Notes: generated by a model not told the origin, from the letters alone. A DNA stretch of 64,000 nt from Streptomyces sp. NBC_01428 (GCF_036231965.1 NZ_CP109499.1:1-64000); one strand, 5' to 3'; counted from the stretch's first letter, positions 16,744 to 25,999 are shown. A program made the numbers and translations.

Positions 16744-17415
16744 TCAGTTGCTGGTGGCGGTGATGTCGCCCTGGGCGGTGGTGGCCCGGATGGTGAGGGC
16801 GGGGGCGTGGCCGGTGTTCTTCAGGGCGTTGCTGATGCGGCCGTGGGTGGTGCCGGCGTCGAGGGTGGCGGAGACGCCGGGGGTGGCGCCGATGGTGATG
16901 TCGCCGGCTTGGGTGCGCAGGGTGACGGTGCCGCCGGTGGCCTCGGTGACGGTGAGGTCGCCTTTTTGGGTGCTGATGTCGGCGGGTCCGCCGAGGCGGC
17001 CCACGGTGATGTCGCCTGCCATGAGGGTCAGGTGGGCGCCGGCGGTCTCGTCGAGTTTGAGGGTGCCCTGGGCGCCTTCGAAGGTGACGTCGCCGAGGCG
17101 GCCCACGCCGCGGAAGTCGGCGGCGGCGGTCTTGGCCTCGACGCGGGAGCCGACGGGGAGCTGGATCGTGATCTCGACGGACCCCGAACCGGTGCCGAGG
17201 ATGCGGTTCTTGGCCGGTGCGGCCTCGATGCGCAGGACACCGTCGCCGTAGACGACCGTGACCTGCTCAGCCGCCTTCACGTCCCGGCTCTTGGCCGCAT
17301 TCGCCGGCAGGACCTCCACCGTGGCGTCTCCCCGGTCCGCGGCGATGACCTGGATCCGGCCCGCCGGAATGTCGATGACGGCCGAGATGGGGGCGGGCGT
17401 GTCGAACTTCTGCAT
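16744..17415 (-). CDS. DUF4097 beta-helix protein, paralogue A
   Basis: A 223-residue DUF4097-type protein starting MQKFDTPAPISAVIDIPAGR. Short beta strands recur (GDITVGRLGG, GDLTVTEATGG, GDITIGATPG), giving the right-handed beta-helix/adhesin-like pattern of the family. It has no signal peptide or membrane segment, so it is predicted cytoplasmic. The ATG at 17415 has AAGGAG 6-7 nt upstream. It heads the DrrAB-like operon, and members of this family often precede ABC-2 transporters, but their role is unknown. A close paralogue lies at 24230-24904 with the same promoter cassette. Confidence 0.85.
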   Translation of the reverse strand: MQKFDTPAPISAVIDIPAGRIQVIAADRGDATVEVLPANAAKSRDVKAAEQVTVVYGDGVLRIEAAPAKNRILGTGSGSVEITIQLPVGSRVEAKTAAADFRGVGRLGDVTFEGAQGTLKLDETAGAHLTLMAGDITVGRLGGPADISTQKGDLTVTEATGGTVTLRTQAGDITIGATPGVSATLDAGTTHGRISNALKNTGHAPALTIRATTAQGDITATSN

Positions 17416-17477
17416 CGTGCTCTCCTTCTCGTGCACCGCGCGCCCCTACGGCGCCCGCGCTTTCCGATGAGGGAAAC

Positions 17478-17624
17478 GCTACGTTGCATTCACGGTTCTG
17501 ACAACACTGTTGTTGCGCAAGTTGACGTTAACTCCTGGTAGATGCGCGAAAGTTGTTGCAATGGTCTCGCGCATAACGCAACGTCCCGGTACGGAGTTTG
17601 TTGCAATGATTGGGGGTGAACGCT
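17478..17624 (-). promoter_or_regulatory. Regulatory cassette, copy 2 (147 bp)
   Basis: This begins GCTACGTTGCATTCAC beside paralogue A and ends GTGAACGCT. It contains GTTGC (17555-17559) and GCAAC (17578-17582) with the same 18-nt spacer, the shared TAAC before GCAAC, and TTGCAATGAT at 17601-17610. It is expected to drive the DUF4097-ABC operon and to bind the same regulator as copies 1 and 3. Confidence 0.7.
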
Positions 17625-17679
17625 ATCCATGGACGGCCTGGCGCCGGCAGCGCGGCGGCGGCCGGTGGTGCCGGCAGCG

Positions 17680-17718
17680 GCCACGACGCCACCGGCCGGT
17701 GGCCGGTGGCGTCGTGGC
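17680..17718. terminator. Strong terminator after MMPL gene
   Basis: Two perfectly complementary 18-nt arms (17680-17697 and 17701-17718) flank a 3-nt loop. This is the longest hairpin in this part of the window, 49 nt past the stop of the leftward MMPL gene. Confidence 0.75.
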
Positions 17719-17766
17719 GTTGTCCGGTCGCGTGCTCCTGCCGGTCCGGGACCCAAGGGCCGTGGC

Positions 17767-20022
17767 TCAGCGGATGAGTTCGCGTTCGCGCCTGGGGCTA
17801 CGGGACGACGGGAGCGGGCCGGCGGGGCCGTGACCGAGTTGCGCGCCCTCGACGTCCAGGTTGGGCAGCAGTCGGTCGAGCCACTTCGGCAGCCACCAGG
17901 CCTTGGTGCCCAACAGGGCGAACAGGGCCGGGACGATGGCCATGCGGACGACGAAGGCGTCGAAGAGCACCGCGGAGGCCAGCGCGAAGCCCATCATCTT
18001 GACGAGGTCGTTGTCCTCGGCGATGAAGCCGGAGAAGACGCTGATCATGATGATGGCGGCGGCCGAGACGACGCGGCCGCCGTAGCGGAAGCCGGTGACG
18101 ACGGCCTCGGCGGGGGTGGCGCCGTGGGTGTAGGCCTCGCGCATGCGGCTGACGAGGAACACCTCGTAGTCCATGGCGAGTCCGAAGACCACGCCGATCA
18201 TGAGGATGGGCATGGTGCTCACGATGGGGCCGGGCTGGTCGATGCCGAACAGGCCGGCGAGGTGGCCCTGCTGGAAGACCGCGACGACCGCGCCGAGCGC
18301 CGCGCCGACCGACAGCAGGAACCCCAGAGCCGCCTTGAACGGGACCAGGAGCGAGCGGAAGACCACCATCAGGAGCAGGAAGGCCAGGCCCACGACGAGG
18401 GCGAGGTAGGGCAGCAGCGCCTTGTCCAGGGTGTGGGAGAAGTCGATGATCAGGGCCGTCTGACCGGTGATCAGGATCTCGGAGCCGGTGTCCTTCTCCA
18501 GGGCGCCGGCGCTGCCGCGCAGGGAGCGGACCAGGTCCTCGGTCGCGGCCTTGCCCGGGCCGCTGGCGGGGATGACGTTGAAGAGGGCGGTGTCGCCCGC
18601 CGGGTTGACGGTGGGCGGGGCGACGGAGGCGACGCCGTCCTGTGCGGCGAAGCGCTGGGCGACCCGCTCGGCCACGGCGGCGGCCTTCGGGGCTTCGACG
18701 GTCACGGTGAGCGGGCCGTTGAAGCCGTCGCCGAAGGACGCCGAGAGCATGTCGTAGGCCTTGCGCTGGGTGGTGTCGGTGGCCATCGTGCCCTCGCCGG
18801 GCAGGCCCAGGCGCAGGTCGGCGGCGGGCACGGCCAGCGCGCCCAGGCCCACGACGCCGACCAGCAGGACGGCGACCGGGTGGCGCAGGACGTAACCGGC
18901 CCAGCGTGCACCGAGGTTGGGGTGGCGCCGGGCCTGCTCGGCCGCCCGCTTGGCCGCCTTGCGCTGCTTTCGGGGTGAGAGGGGCTTGCTGCGGAACGCC
19001 GCGCGGTCGCGGCGGCGCAGGACGCGGATCGGGGCGAAGGCGAGCAGGGCGGGGACCAGGGTGGTGGCGATGAGGACGGCCACGGCGACGGTGCCGGCGG
19101 CGGCCAGGCCCATCTTGGTCAGGACCGGGATGTTCACCACGCTCAGGCCGGCGAGCGCGACGATGACGGTGAGGCCGGCGAAGACGACGGCGGAGCCTGC
19201 GGTGCCGACCGCCCGTCCGGCGGCCTCCTGGCGGTCGTGGCCCTCCAGTTTCTCCGAGCGGTAGCGGGAGACGACGAACAGCGCGTAGTCGATGCCGACC
19301 GCCAGGCCCAGCATCATCGCCAGGTTGGAGGTGGTCGCGGACAGGCCGAGTGTGCTGCCCAGGGCGGTGATGGCGCTGATGCCGATGCCGACACCGATGA
19401 CGGCGGTCAGCAGCGGCATGCCGGCGGCGATCAGGGAACCGAAGGTGAGCAGCAGGACGAGGGCGGAGATCAGGACGCCGATCTTCTCGCCGACGCCGCT
19501 CATGGCGGTGTCGACCTTCACCGCGTCACCGCCGGCCTCCACGGTCAGGCCCGCGCTCCGGCCCGAACGCAGGCTCTTGTCCAGCGCGTCGTGCTGGGCG
19601 TCGGTGAGTTCGGTGCCGCTCGCCTTGTAGGTGGCGACCGCGTAGGCGGTGGTGCCGTCCTTGCTGACCGCGCCGGTGGTGAACGGGTCGGTGACCCGGG
19701 TGACGCCCGGGTTGTCGCCGAGGTCGCCGACGAGGTCGGCGACCGACTTCTTGTTGGCGGTCCCGGTGATCCGCTCCCCCTTCGGGGCGCGGACCACGAC
19801 CCGGGCGCTCGCGCCTTCGGCGCCGGCGGCCGGGAACTTCTCCTCCAGCAGGTCGAAGGCCTTCTGCGACTCGGTGCCCGGCATGGAGAAGGTGTCGGCG
19901 GGAGGCGCGGGTGCCGAGGAGGCCGCGAATCCCGCTCCGAAGAGAACCAGCAGCCACAGCAGTACCGTCAGGCCTCGCCTGCGGAACGCGAATCGGCCCA
20001 GTCTGTAGAGCAACGTCGCCAT
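17767..20022 (-). CDS. MMPL-family RND exporter
   Basis: A 751-residue RND-superfamily transporter of the MMPL type. There is one N-terminal transmembrane helix (GLTVLLWLLVLFGAGFAASS), a large extracytoplasmic loop, then a block of helices with GIDYALFVVSRYR. A repeat of this layout follows, with AMDYEVFLVSRMREAY in the second half. These duplicated polar helices carry the proton relay in the family. It would export a lipid or drug-like compound using the proton gradient. The ATG at 20022 has GGGAG 9 nt upstream. A TetR-type palindrome sits in its promoter. It is a single-gene unit with a strong terminator. Confidence 0.9.
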   Translation of the reverse strand: MATLLYRLGRFAFRRRGLTVLLWLLVLFGAGFAASSAPAPPADTFSMPGTESQKAFDLLEEKFPAAGAEGASARVVVRAPKGERITGTANKKSVADLVGDLGDNPGVTRVTDPFTTGAVSKDGTTAYAVATYKASGTELTDAQHDALDKSLRSGRSAGLTVEAGGDAVKVDTAMSGVGEKIGVLISALVLLLTFGSLIAAGMPLLTAVIGVGIGISAITALGSTLGLSATTSNLAMMLGLAVGIDYALFVVSRYRSEKLEGHDRQEAAGRAVGTAGSAVVFAGLTVIVALAGLSVVNIPVLTKMGLAAAGTVAVAVLIATTLVPALLAFAPIRVLRRRDRAAFRSKPLSPRKQRKAAKRAAEQARRHPNLGARWAGYVLRHPVAVLLVGVVGLGALAVPAADLRLGLPGEGTMATDTTQRKAYDMLSASFGDGFNGPLTVTVEAPKAAAVAERVAQRFAAQDGVASVAPPTVNPAGDTALFNVIPASGPGKAATEDLVRSLRGSAGALEKDTGSEILITGQTALIIDFSHTLDKALLPYLALVVGLAFLLLMVVFRSLLVPFKAALGFLLSVGAALGAVVAVFQQGHLAGLFGIDQPGPIVSTMPILMIGVVFGLAMDYEVFLVSRMREAYTHGATPAEAVVTGFRYGGRVVSAAAIIMISVFSGFIAEDNDLVKMMGFALASAVLFDAFVVRMAIVPALFALLGTKAWWLPKWLDRLLPNLDVEGAQLGHGPAGPLPSSRSPRRERELIR

Positions 20023-20074
20023 GGTGGGGGGCTCCCGTCGGGATCGGATGGCACCAAGACCCGCGCAGGTTAAC

Positions 20075-20092
20075 AAACCGCAGTGGCGGTTT
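20075..20092. promoter_or_regulatory. Palindromic operator upstream of MMPL gene
   Basis: AAACCGC and GCGGTTT arms are separated by 4 nt, 53 bp before the MMPL start and in an AT-rich promoter patch. The size and symmetry are those of TetR-family operators. No tetR-like gene is adjacent, so the regulator must be encoded elsewhere. Confidence 0.55.
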
Positions 20093-20099
20093 ACTTACG

Positions 20100-20716
20100 T
20101 CGGCGGTGATTCTCCGCCACTCCCGGGACGGCCCTCGAGCGTGCCTCCGGCGGCTCTCGAGCGGGCCTCGCGGCACGGCGGAACACGGGCCCCCGCACAC
20201 CCCCGCACCCCGCGGTGCGCCATCCCTCCCCCGGCCGCGCCCGGCACACGCCTGAGGCGCACACCTGGGGCACCGGGACAGCCTGCCGGAGCGCGCTCGA
20301 AGCCTGGTCGAGTCCCGCTCGCCCCCAACGGGAGCCCCGGGTAGGCCTGTTCGGCGGTCTGGGGCACGCCCGTTCGGAGGCCTCGGGCGCGCCCGTTCGG
20401 CGGCGCCGGTGGTCCGCGCCGGTGGCGGCGGCAGCGCCGCACGAAGGACGTCCGGATCCGGGCGTCCGACGCGGTACCCGGCGTGCGTCCACGCCGGGCG
20501 GGTAGGCGAGGTGTTGATCAGGCCGGCGGTGTCCTGCCGCCCGAAGGGCGCACGCGCGCGGTCCAGGTTCCCTCGTCCATCGCTCAACTATGGCTGTACG
20601 GGAGGCGGTTAGCCTTCCGATCATGGCCCGCTCGGCTCCGGGCCGCCGCGCCGGGACGCTCCGACGGGAGGAAGGGCCGGGTCTGCCCGCCTCCCCACAC
20701 GACAAGGACTGCGTTT
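20100..20716. other. Gene-free stretch with 23-bp repeats
   Basis: I see no gene in these 600 bp. The open frames on both strands are Arg/Pro-rich and lack ribosome sites. A 23-bp unit starting GCCTGTTCGG/GCCCGTTCGG recurs three times in tandem at 20345, 20368 and 20391. An AAGGA at 20704-20708 belongs to the following MBL-fold gene. It could be the remains of a lost regulator gene, given the orphan operator beside it. Confidence 0.4.
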
Positions 20717-21502
20717 GTGAAAGTTCATCACCTGAACTGCGGCACCATGCATCCGCCCGGCGCGCGCCTGGTGTGTCATGTGCTGCTCCTCGAGACCGCC
20801 GGCGGTCTGGTCCTCGTCGACTCCGGGTACGGGCTCGACGACATCGCCGATCCCGGGCGCCGGGTGGGGCCGTCCCGGCGTTTCGTGCGGCCCGTGTTCG
20901 ACGTCGAGGAGACGGCCGTACGGCAGGTCGAGAGGCTCGGGTTCCGCCGCGAGGACGTCCGCCACATCGTGCTGACGCATTTCGACTCCGACCACATCGG
21001 GGGGCTGGCCGACTTCCCCGACGCGCAGGTCCACCTCACCGCCGACGAGGCGAGCGGCTCCGTCCACTCCCCCACCTGGCGGGAGCGGATCCGCTACCGG
21101 CGGCCGCAGTGGGAGCACGGCGTGAAGCTCGTCGAGCACCGTCCCGACGGTGAGCGGTGGCGCGGTTTCGCGGCGGCGCGTGAACTCGACGCGATCGCGC
21201 CCGGGATCGTGCTGATCGCCCTGCCCGGGCACAGCCGGGGGCACGCCGCCGTCGCCGTCGAGTCGGACAGCGGGTGGCTGCTGCACGCCGGGGACGCCTT
21301 CTACCATCTGGGCGTCCTGGACCGGCGCTCCCCCGTCCCGCGCACGCTCAGCGGCATGGAGTCCTTCATCGCGTACGACATCAAGCAGGTGCGCGACAAC
21401 CATGCGCGGCTCGCGGAGCTGTACGAGCGCGGGGAGCCCGATCTGCTCATCGTCAACGCCCACGACCCCGTGCTGTTCGAGCAGGCCCTCGCGCGCGTCT
21501 AG
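20717..21502 (+). CDS. MBL-fold metallo-hydrolase (lactonase-like)
   Basis: A 261-residue metallo-beta-lactamase-fold hydrolase. The metal site is [10 protein letters not shown] (about residues 94-103); here the usual HxHxDH reads HxDxDH. It is followed by [11 protein letters not shown] with the later His, and HAGDAFYH with the bridging Asp. The layout resembles lactonases of the AiiA/AttM group. It would hydrolyse a lactone or ester; the real substrate cannot be told. The GTG at 20717 has AAGGA 8 nt upstream. Its stop overlaps the stop of the convergent MFS gene by 4 nt (CTAG). Confidence 0.85.
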   Translation: MKVHHLNCGTMHPPGARLVCHVLLLETAGGLVLVDSGYGLDDIADPGRRVGPSRRFVRPVFDVEETAVRQVERLGFRREDVRHIVLTHFDSDHIGGLADFPDAQVHLTADEASGSVHSPTWRERIRYRRPQWEHGVKLVEHRPDGERWRGFAAARELDAIAPGIVLIALPGHSRGHAAVAVESDSGWLLHAGDAFYHLGVLDRRSPVPRTLSGMESFIAYDIKQVRDNHARLAELYERGEPDLLIVNAHDPVLFEQALARV

Positions 21503-23127
21503 CGGGACCGGCGGGGCGGGCCGGCTGCGGGGTCCGTGGCGGGCGGCGGGGCGGGCGCCGGTGTGCGGGGCCGTGGCTTCGGGGTCTGCCGCACGGTCAG
21601 TTGTGCCCGGCGTACGTCGCCGGAGAGGAGGCCGACGACGGCGGCGCTCGCGCTGATGCCCGCGCCGATGAGGAACATCGGGGTCACTCCGACCGCGCCG
21701 GCCGCCAGTCCGAACAGGGGGAAGACGAGCGGGGCGAGGCCGACGTGGGACAGGGCCAGGACGCCGGCGACGCGGCCCTGGTAGGCGGCGGCCGTGTTGT
21801 GCTGGATCAGGGCGATGGACAGGCCTCCGCACACGCCGCCCACCAGTCCGGCGAAGCCGGCGACCGTCGCCGCGCCGGCCACCGTCGGCAGCAGACCGAT
21901 GGCGCCGATCGCCGCGGAGGCGACGACGAGCGTGCCGACCTGGACCGTTCCGGCGCGCCGGATCCGTCCCATCAGGGACAGGCCCACGGCTCCCAGCCCG
22001 GCCCCGACCGCGAACGCGCCGAGGATCCAGCCGATCGAGGAAGCCCCGAAGCCCCGCTCCCCCGCCAGGAGGAACACTCCCACCTGCAGCGGCGCCATGA
22101 ACCCGATCTCGCTCAGCGCGGTGGCGAGCACGAGCGGTCCCACCAGGCGGTGGCGGCGGATGTAGCGCAGTCCGTCGGCCAGGTCCTGCCAGGGGGTGCC
22201 GGGTTCGGCCGCGCCCGGGTCTACCGGCAGGGGCGCGATGCGCACGCCGGCCAGGAGGAGGAGGGAGAACGCGAACAGCACCCCGGCCGTCGCGAAGGCG
22301 GCCTCGCCGTGGTGGGCGAGGGCGAACCCGGCCAGGGGCGGGCCCACCGCCTTGCCGATCCGGATCGCCAACTGCCGCATGCCGACGAGGCGGACGACCT
22401 CGTCGGGGGCGGTGAGCCGCGGGGGCAGCGCGCCCACCGCCGGCATGAACAGGGCGTCCACCACCCCGAAGACCAGCGCCACCACCACCAGCAGCCAGAT
22501 CCTGGGTGTGCCGAGCCACAGCACGGCGGCGAGCGCGAGGATCACCGCGGCCCGCAGGGCGTCGGAACCGATGACGACCTTGCGCGGATCGAACCGGTCG
22601 GCCACCACACCGCCGAGGAGCATCAGCAGCGCCCTGGGGACGGCACCCACCGCCAGCACCAGGCCGACCTGGGCGGGTCCGGCGAACTGCGCGGCCGCCC
22701 AGCCCAGCGCGAGGAAGTAGACGCTGTCGCCCACGATGGACGCGAAGTAGGCGGTCAGCCAGCGCAGCACGTTCGTGTCGCGGTGCGCGGGCCGGGCCGG
22801 CCGTGCCGGGCTCCGCCCGGACGCGCCGGGTCCCTCGGACGCGGCGCCGGAGGCATCCGGAGGCGTGCACCTGCCCTTGTCTGCAAGGGCGTTGGACGGG
22901 GAGGGAGTGTACGGCTGTTGCAGGCGGGGCTCCGGCTCCGCAGCCGGCGTGGTGGCCGTGCGCGGCGCCGGGCGGGTGCCCGTCCGGTGCGGGGGACCCG
23001 CCTCCGGGACGAGGGTGGCGGCGCGGGGCCCGGGGCCGGTGGGCGGGGCGGAGCCGCCGGACCTCGGGAACCCGGCTCTGGCGGCATCGGCATCGGTCAC
23101 AGCCGGGATCCTCACCTCAATCTCCAT
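21499..23127 (-). CDS. MFS transporter
   Basis: A major facilitator superfamily exporter, 542 residues from the ATG at 23127, though the true start is uncertain. The first 110 or so residues are disordered, rich in Pro, Ala, Arg and Gly, and lack a convincing fold. Transmembrane helices begin at about [20 protein letters not shown]. The loop motif [14 protein letters not shown] between helices 2 and 3 is the family signature. Twelve helices fit, and the C-terminus is again Pro-rich. The layout resembles EntS-like exporters. A GTG at 23100 with GAGG upstream is an alternative start. It follows the HTH/MarR regulator in the same direction by about 120 bp. Confidence 0.85.
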   Translation of the reverse strand: MEIEVRIPAVTDADAARAGFPRSGGSAPPTGPGPRAATLVPEAGPPHRTGTRPAPRTATTPAAEPEPRLQQPYTPSPSNALADKGRCTPPDASGAASEGPGASGRSPARPARPAHRDTNVLRWLTAYFASIVGDSVYFLALGWAAAQFAGPAQVGLVLAVGAVPRALLMLLGGVVADRFDPRKVVIGSDALRAAVILALAAVLWLGTPRIWLLVVVALVFGVVDALFMPAVGALPPRLTAPDEVVRLVGMRQLAIRIGKAVGPPLAGFALAHHGEAAFATAGVLFAFSLLLLAGVRIAPLPVDPGAAEPGTPWQDLADGLRYIRRHRLVGPLVLATALSEIGFMAPLQVGVFLLAGERGFGASSIGWILGAFAVGAGLGAVGLSLMGRIRRAGTVQVGTLVVASAAIGAIGLLPTVAGAATVAGFAGLVGGVCGGLSIALIQHNTAAAYQGRVAGVLALSHVGLAPLVFPLFGLAAGAVGVTPMFLIGAGISASAAVVGLLSGDVRRAQLTVRQTPKPRPRTPAPAPPPATDPAAGPPRRSR

Positions 23128-23247
23128 ACGGGACAAGGGATTCCGGTACGTCCTGGGCCAGGGCTCCACCGGCGTTCCGGCGGAAGCCTCCCCGCCGGAC
23201 GCGCGTCGGACCGGCGGAGCCGGCGGGTCCCGCGGCCGGATCGCGGC

Positions 23248-23979
23248 TCAGCCGGTTTCGTCCGGTGTCGTCTCGGGCTTGGTGTAGAGGACCTCGCGGG
23301 CCTGTTCCGCGGCGCGGGCGAGGCTCTCGGAGACGTAGTCGAGGAAGCGGGCGATGTTCTCCAGGCGGTTGCCGGCCGGGGTGCCGTGGCCCAGGACGCC
23401 GACGCCCTGGCGTGCGGTCTCCACGATCTGGGCGGTGGAGCGGGCGCTGGCCATCATGGACTGGTACCAGACGTCGTCGTCGACGACGTAGCGCTCGCGG
23501 CGGCGTTCGTCGCGCTCCCTGCGGACCAGGCCCTGGCTCTCCAGGAACGCGATGGCCTTGGAGATGGACGCCGGGCTGACCTGGAGGCGCTGGACGAGTT
23601 CGGCGGCGGTGAGGCTGCCGGAGTCGGTCAGGGTGAGGCAGGCCATCACGCGGGCCATCATCGTGGGCGCGCCCGAGGCCATGAAGACGGTGGTGAGCAC
23701 CTCTTCGTACTCGCGTACGGCCTGTTCGTGGCGGCCTTGCGGCTGGGGTGTCCTCGCATCCCGGGGGGTGGCCTGCTTGCGGCGGTGGGCGCGGTGTTCG
23801 GTGGCCCGGTGGGCGAGGTCGGCGCGGTAGGAGGTGGGGCCGCCGTTGCGCATCACCTCGCGCGTGATGGTGGAGGTCGGGCGGTCCAGGCTTCGGGCGA
23901 TCTCGGCGTAGGCGAGGCCGTCGGCCAGTCCCAGCGCGATCTGCTGGCGTTCCTGCTGGGTGAGCCTGCCTCCCGGCAT
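23248..23979 (-). CDS. HTH (IS30-like) fused to MarR/GbsR-type regulator
   Basis: A 243-residue regulator with two DNA-binding parts. Residues 1-50 (RLTQQERQQIALGLADGLAY, then EIARSLDRPTSTITREV) form a helix-turn-helix of the HTH_38 type seen in IS30 transposases. After a basic, unstructured linker, residues 95-235 form a MarR/GbsR-like winged helix (LTAAELVQRLQVSPASISKA, then LESQGLVRRERDERRRERY). AAGGAG lies 7 nt before the ATG. It is divergent from DUF4097 paralogue B across copy 3 of the cassette, so it is the best candidate for the factor that binds all three cassettes. The MFS gene downstream may be cotranscribed. Confidence 0.85.
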   Translation of the reverse strand: MPGGRLTQQERQQIALGLADGLAYAEIARSLDRPTSTITREVMRNGGPTSYRADLAHRATEHRAHRRKQATPRDARTPQPQGRHEQAVREYEEVLTTVFMASGAPTMMARVMACLTLTDSGSLTAAELVQRLQVSPASISKAIAFLESQGLVRRERDERRRERYVVDDDVWYQSMMASARSTAQIVETARQGVGVLGHGTPAGNRLENIARFLDYVSESLARAAEQAREVLYTKPETTPDETG

Positions 23980-24022
23980 CGCGGTCTCCTTCGTCGTGCA
24001 TGGCGCGTGTTGTCGGGACTAT

Positions 24023-24170
24023 AGCGTTCACATCCAATTCATTGCAACAACAGAAGTCGCGAGTGTTGCGTTAGATATTGAACCATTGCAACAATTTCCG
24101 CTCTGCCAGCTGCAGTTATGTGCATGTCGCGCAACGACCCTGTTGCCCGATCAGTGAATGCAACGTAGCT
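24023..24170 (+). promoter_or_regulatory. Regulatory cassette, copy 3 (148 bp, divergent promoter)
   Basis: The inverse of copies 1 and 2: it runs from AGCGTTCACAT near the regulator gene to TGAATGCAACGTAGC near DUF4097 paralogue B. GTTGC (24065-24069) and GCAAC (24088-24092) again have an 18-nt spacer. Here the cassette fills the space between the regulator and its divergent neighbour, so it probably contains both promoters and the regulator's own operator. Confidence 0.72.
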
Positions 24171-24229
24171 TTTCTGTCATCAGAAACCGCGGGCCGCTGG
24201 GGCGCGCGATGCAGGAGAAGGAGAGCACG

Positions 24230-24904
24230 ATGCAGAAGTTCGACTCCCCCGCCCCGATCTCCGCCGTTCTCGACATCCCGGCCGGCCGGGTCCGCCTGGT
24301 CGCCGCGGACCGCGCCGACACCGGCGTCGACGTCGTGCCCGCCGACGCCTCCAGGGGCGCCGACGTGAAGGCGGCCGAGCAGATCACCGTCGCCTACGCC
24401 GACGGCGTCCTGCGCATCGAGACCCCGCAGGCCAACAGCCGCCTCCTGGGTGCCGGTTCCGGGGCCGTCGAGGTCACCGTCCAGCTCCCCGCCGGCTCCC
24501 GCGTCGAGGCGAGGACCGCCGCCGCCGAGATCAGCGGCACCGGACGCCTCGGCGACGTCACCCTCGAATCCGCCCAGGGCACCATCACCCTCGACGAGAC
24601 CGCGAGCGCCCGCCTCACCCTCGCCGCCGGTGACATCACCGTGCGCCGGGTCGGCGGTTCCGCCGAGATCAGCACCCAGAAGGGCGACCTGACCATCACC
24701 GAAGCCGTGCACGGCACCGTCACCCTGCGCACCGAGGCCGGCCACATCACCGTCGGCGCCGCCCACGGCGTCTCCGCCACCCTGGACGCCGGCACCGGAT
24801 ACGGCCGCGTCGACAACGCCCTGAACAACTCCGAGGGCTCCGCCGCAGGCCTCGCCATCCACGCCACCACCGGCTACGGCGACATCACCGCCCGCAGCAA
24901 CTGA
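24230..24904 (+). CDS. DUF4097 beta-helix protein, paralogue B
   Basis: A 224-residue paralogue of the protein at 16744-17415. Both open MQKFD-PAPISAV-DIPAGR and share the strand repeats (GDITVRRVGG, GDLTITEAVHG, GHITVGAAHG) and the ending GDITA-SN. AAGGAG lies 6 nt before the ATG at 24230. It has no membrane segment. Unlike paralogue A it has no ABC transporter behind it; the next gene is convergent. Divergent expression with the HTH/MarR regulator across the shared cassette suggests this is the original locus and that paralogue A came with a copied promoter (inference). Confidence 0.85.
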   Translation: MQKFDSPAPISAVLDIPAGRVRLVAADRADTGVDVVPADASRGADVKAAEQITVAYADGVLRIETPQANSRLLGAGSGAVEVTVQLPAGSRVEARTAAAEISGTGRLGDVTLESAQGTITLDETASARLTLAAGDITVRRVGGSAEISTQKGDLTITEAVHGTVTLRTEAGHITVGAAHGVSATLDAGTGYGRVDNALNNSEGSAAGLAIHATTGYGDITARSN

Positions 24905-24967
24905 ACGGCAGGGGCCCTCGGCGGGCACCCGCCGCAGATCCCCCGGCCCTCATCCGCCGCACGGCAG

Positions 24968-25999
24968 TCAACGGGCATCCGCCGGGAGACGGATGCCCCA
25001 CACCTCGCGCAGTGCGTCGCACACCTCGCCGACGGTGGCGCGGGCGCGCAGGGCTTCCCTCATCGGGCGCAGGACGTCGCCGTCGCCCGCCGCCGCCTTC
25101 TTCAGCCTGGTGAGTGCGGCGTCCACGTCCCGTTGTTCGCGCCAGGCACGGAGTTTGGCGATGCGTTCGCCCTGCCGCACCGCGGCAGCGGGGTCGGCGG
25201 GCGCCGGCCCCTCGGGCCTCTCCCCGTCGAAGGTGACGGAGCCGGTCAGGGGCACGACGTACGCGCCGGGGCCGGTCTCCCGGACCACCCGGCAAGCATC
25301 GGCGGCCCACTGCGGAAGCTCGGTACGGCAGTACCGGACGAGGTCCGCGGCCAGCCGCGCGGACGGGCCCGGCGGGAAGATGCGGTCGCCGTCCGGCACG
25401 CACTCCCCCGCCCCGCCGTCGTGGAACGTGCCGGACAGCCGGCCGGCCGCCGCTCCCTGCTCCTCGGCGACCAGCTGGTACAGAAGAAGAAGCGGCGCGG
25501 CGCACGCGCCGCAGCGCATCGAGGTGACGACTTCCTCCAGCGGGATCCCGGCGAACAGCACCCGCATGTCGTCGATCGAGTCGATCGCCACCCCCGCCCG
25601 GCCGACCTCACCGCGCGCCGCCGGCGCGTCGGAGTCGTGCCCCGCGCGGGTCGGCACGTCGAACACCACGGACAGATCCCTCACGCCGGCCGCGATCAGC
25701 TTCCTGTGGCGGGCGTTGCACTCGGCCGCGGTGCCGGAAGCGGTGGACGACCACCAGGTGGGCGCACGGTCCGCGCCCGGGTCCGGGTCCGGCGGGTGCA
25801 CGACACGGGTCGGCGGGTGCGCGGCCGGCTCGCCGAGCCACTGATCCGCCTCCCCTAACCCGAGACGCCGGCCCGCCTCCCCCGGACCCCGGCCGCCCCG
25901 CTCCCCCGTCCGCCGGGCCGGGTTGAAGGGCTCGAGAGCCCGCGGACCGTACGCCGGCTCGGTGGGCGGTCGTGGCGCGCCTGTTGCGGTGTGCTCCAT
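24968..25999 (-). CDS. Internally deleted methylmalonyl-CoA mutase-like protein
   Basis: A 343-residue protein made of two separated parts of the methylmalonyl-CoA mutase large-subunit fold (usually over 500 residues). Residues of about 60-230 match the N-terminal barrel part (GTAAECNARHRKLI, GEVGRAGVAIDSIDDM, RIFPPGPSARLAADLVRYC). The rest matches the C-terminal end of the barrel chain (GERIAKLRAWREQRDV, RATVGEVCDALREVWG). The middle, including the SGYH-type coenzyme B12/substrate region, is missing, and the N-terminal substrate loop is changed. It is therefore very unlikely to be an active mutase. The reading frame is intact. It is the last gene behind the oxidoreductase pair, so an original precursor-supply role is likely. 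Confidence 0.7.
   Translation of the reverse strand: MEHTATGAPRPPTEPAYGPRALEPFNPARRTGERGGRGPGEAGRRLGLGEADQWLGEPAAHPPTRVVHPPDPDPGADRAPTWWSSTASGTAAECNARHRKLIAAGVRDLSVVFDVPTRAGHDSDAPAARGEVGRAGVAIDSIDDMRVLFAGIPLEEVVTSMRCGACAAPLLLLYQLVAEEQGAAAGRLSGTFHDGGAGECVPDGDRIFPPGPSARLAADLVRYCRTELPQWAADACRVVRETGPGAYVVPLTGSVTFDGERPEGPAPADPAAAVRQGERIAKLRAWREQRDVDAALTRLKKAAAGDGDVLRPMREALRARATVGEVCDALREVWGIRLPADAR

Noticed and set aside
20091-20705. Possible regulator gene opposite the MMPL promoter
   Set aside because: The frame is long enough for a TetR protein, but the product is Arg/Pro/Gly-rich with no helix-turn-helix, so it is not a gene.
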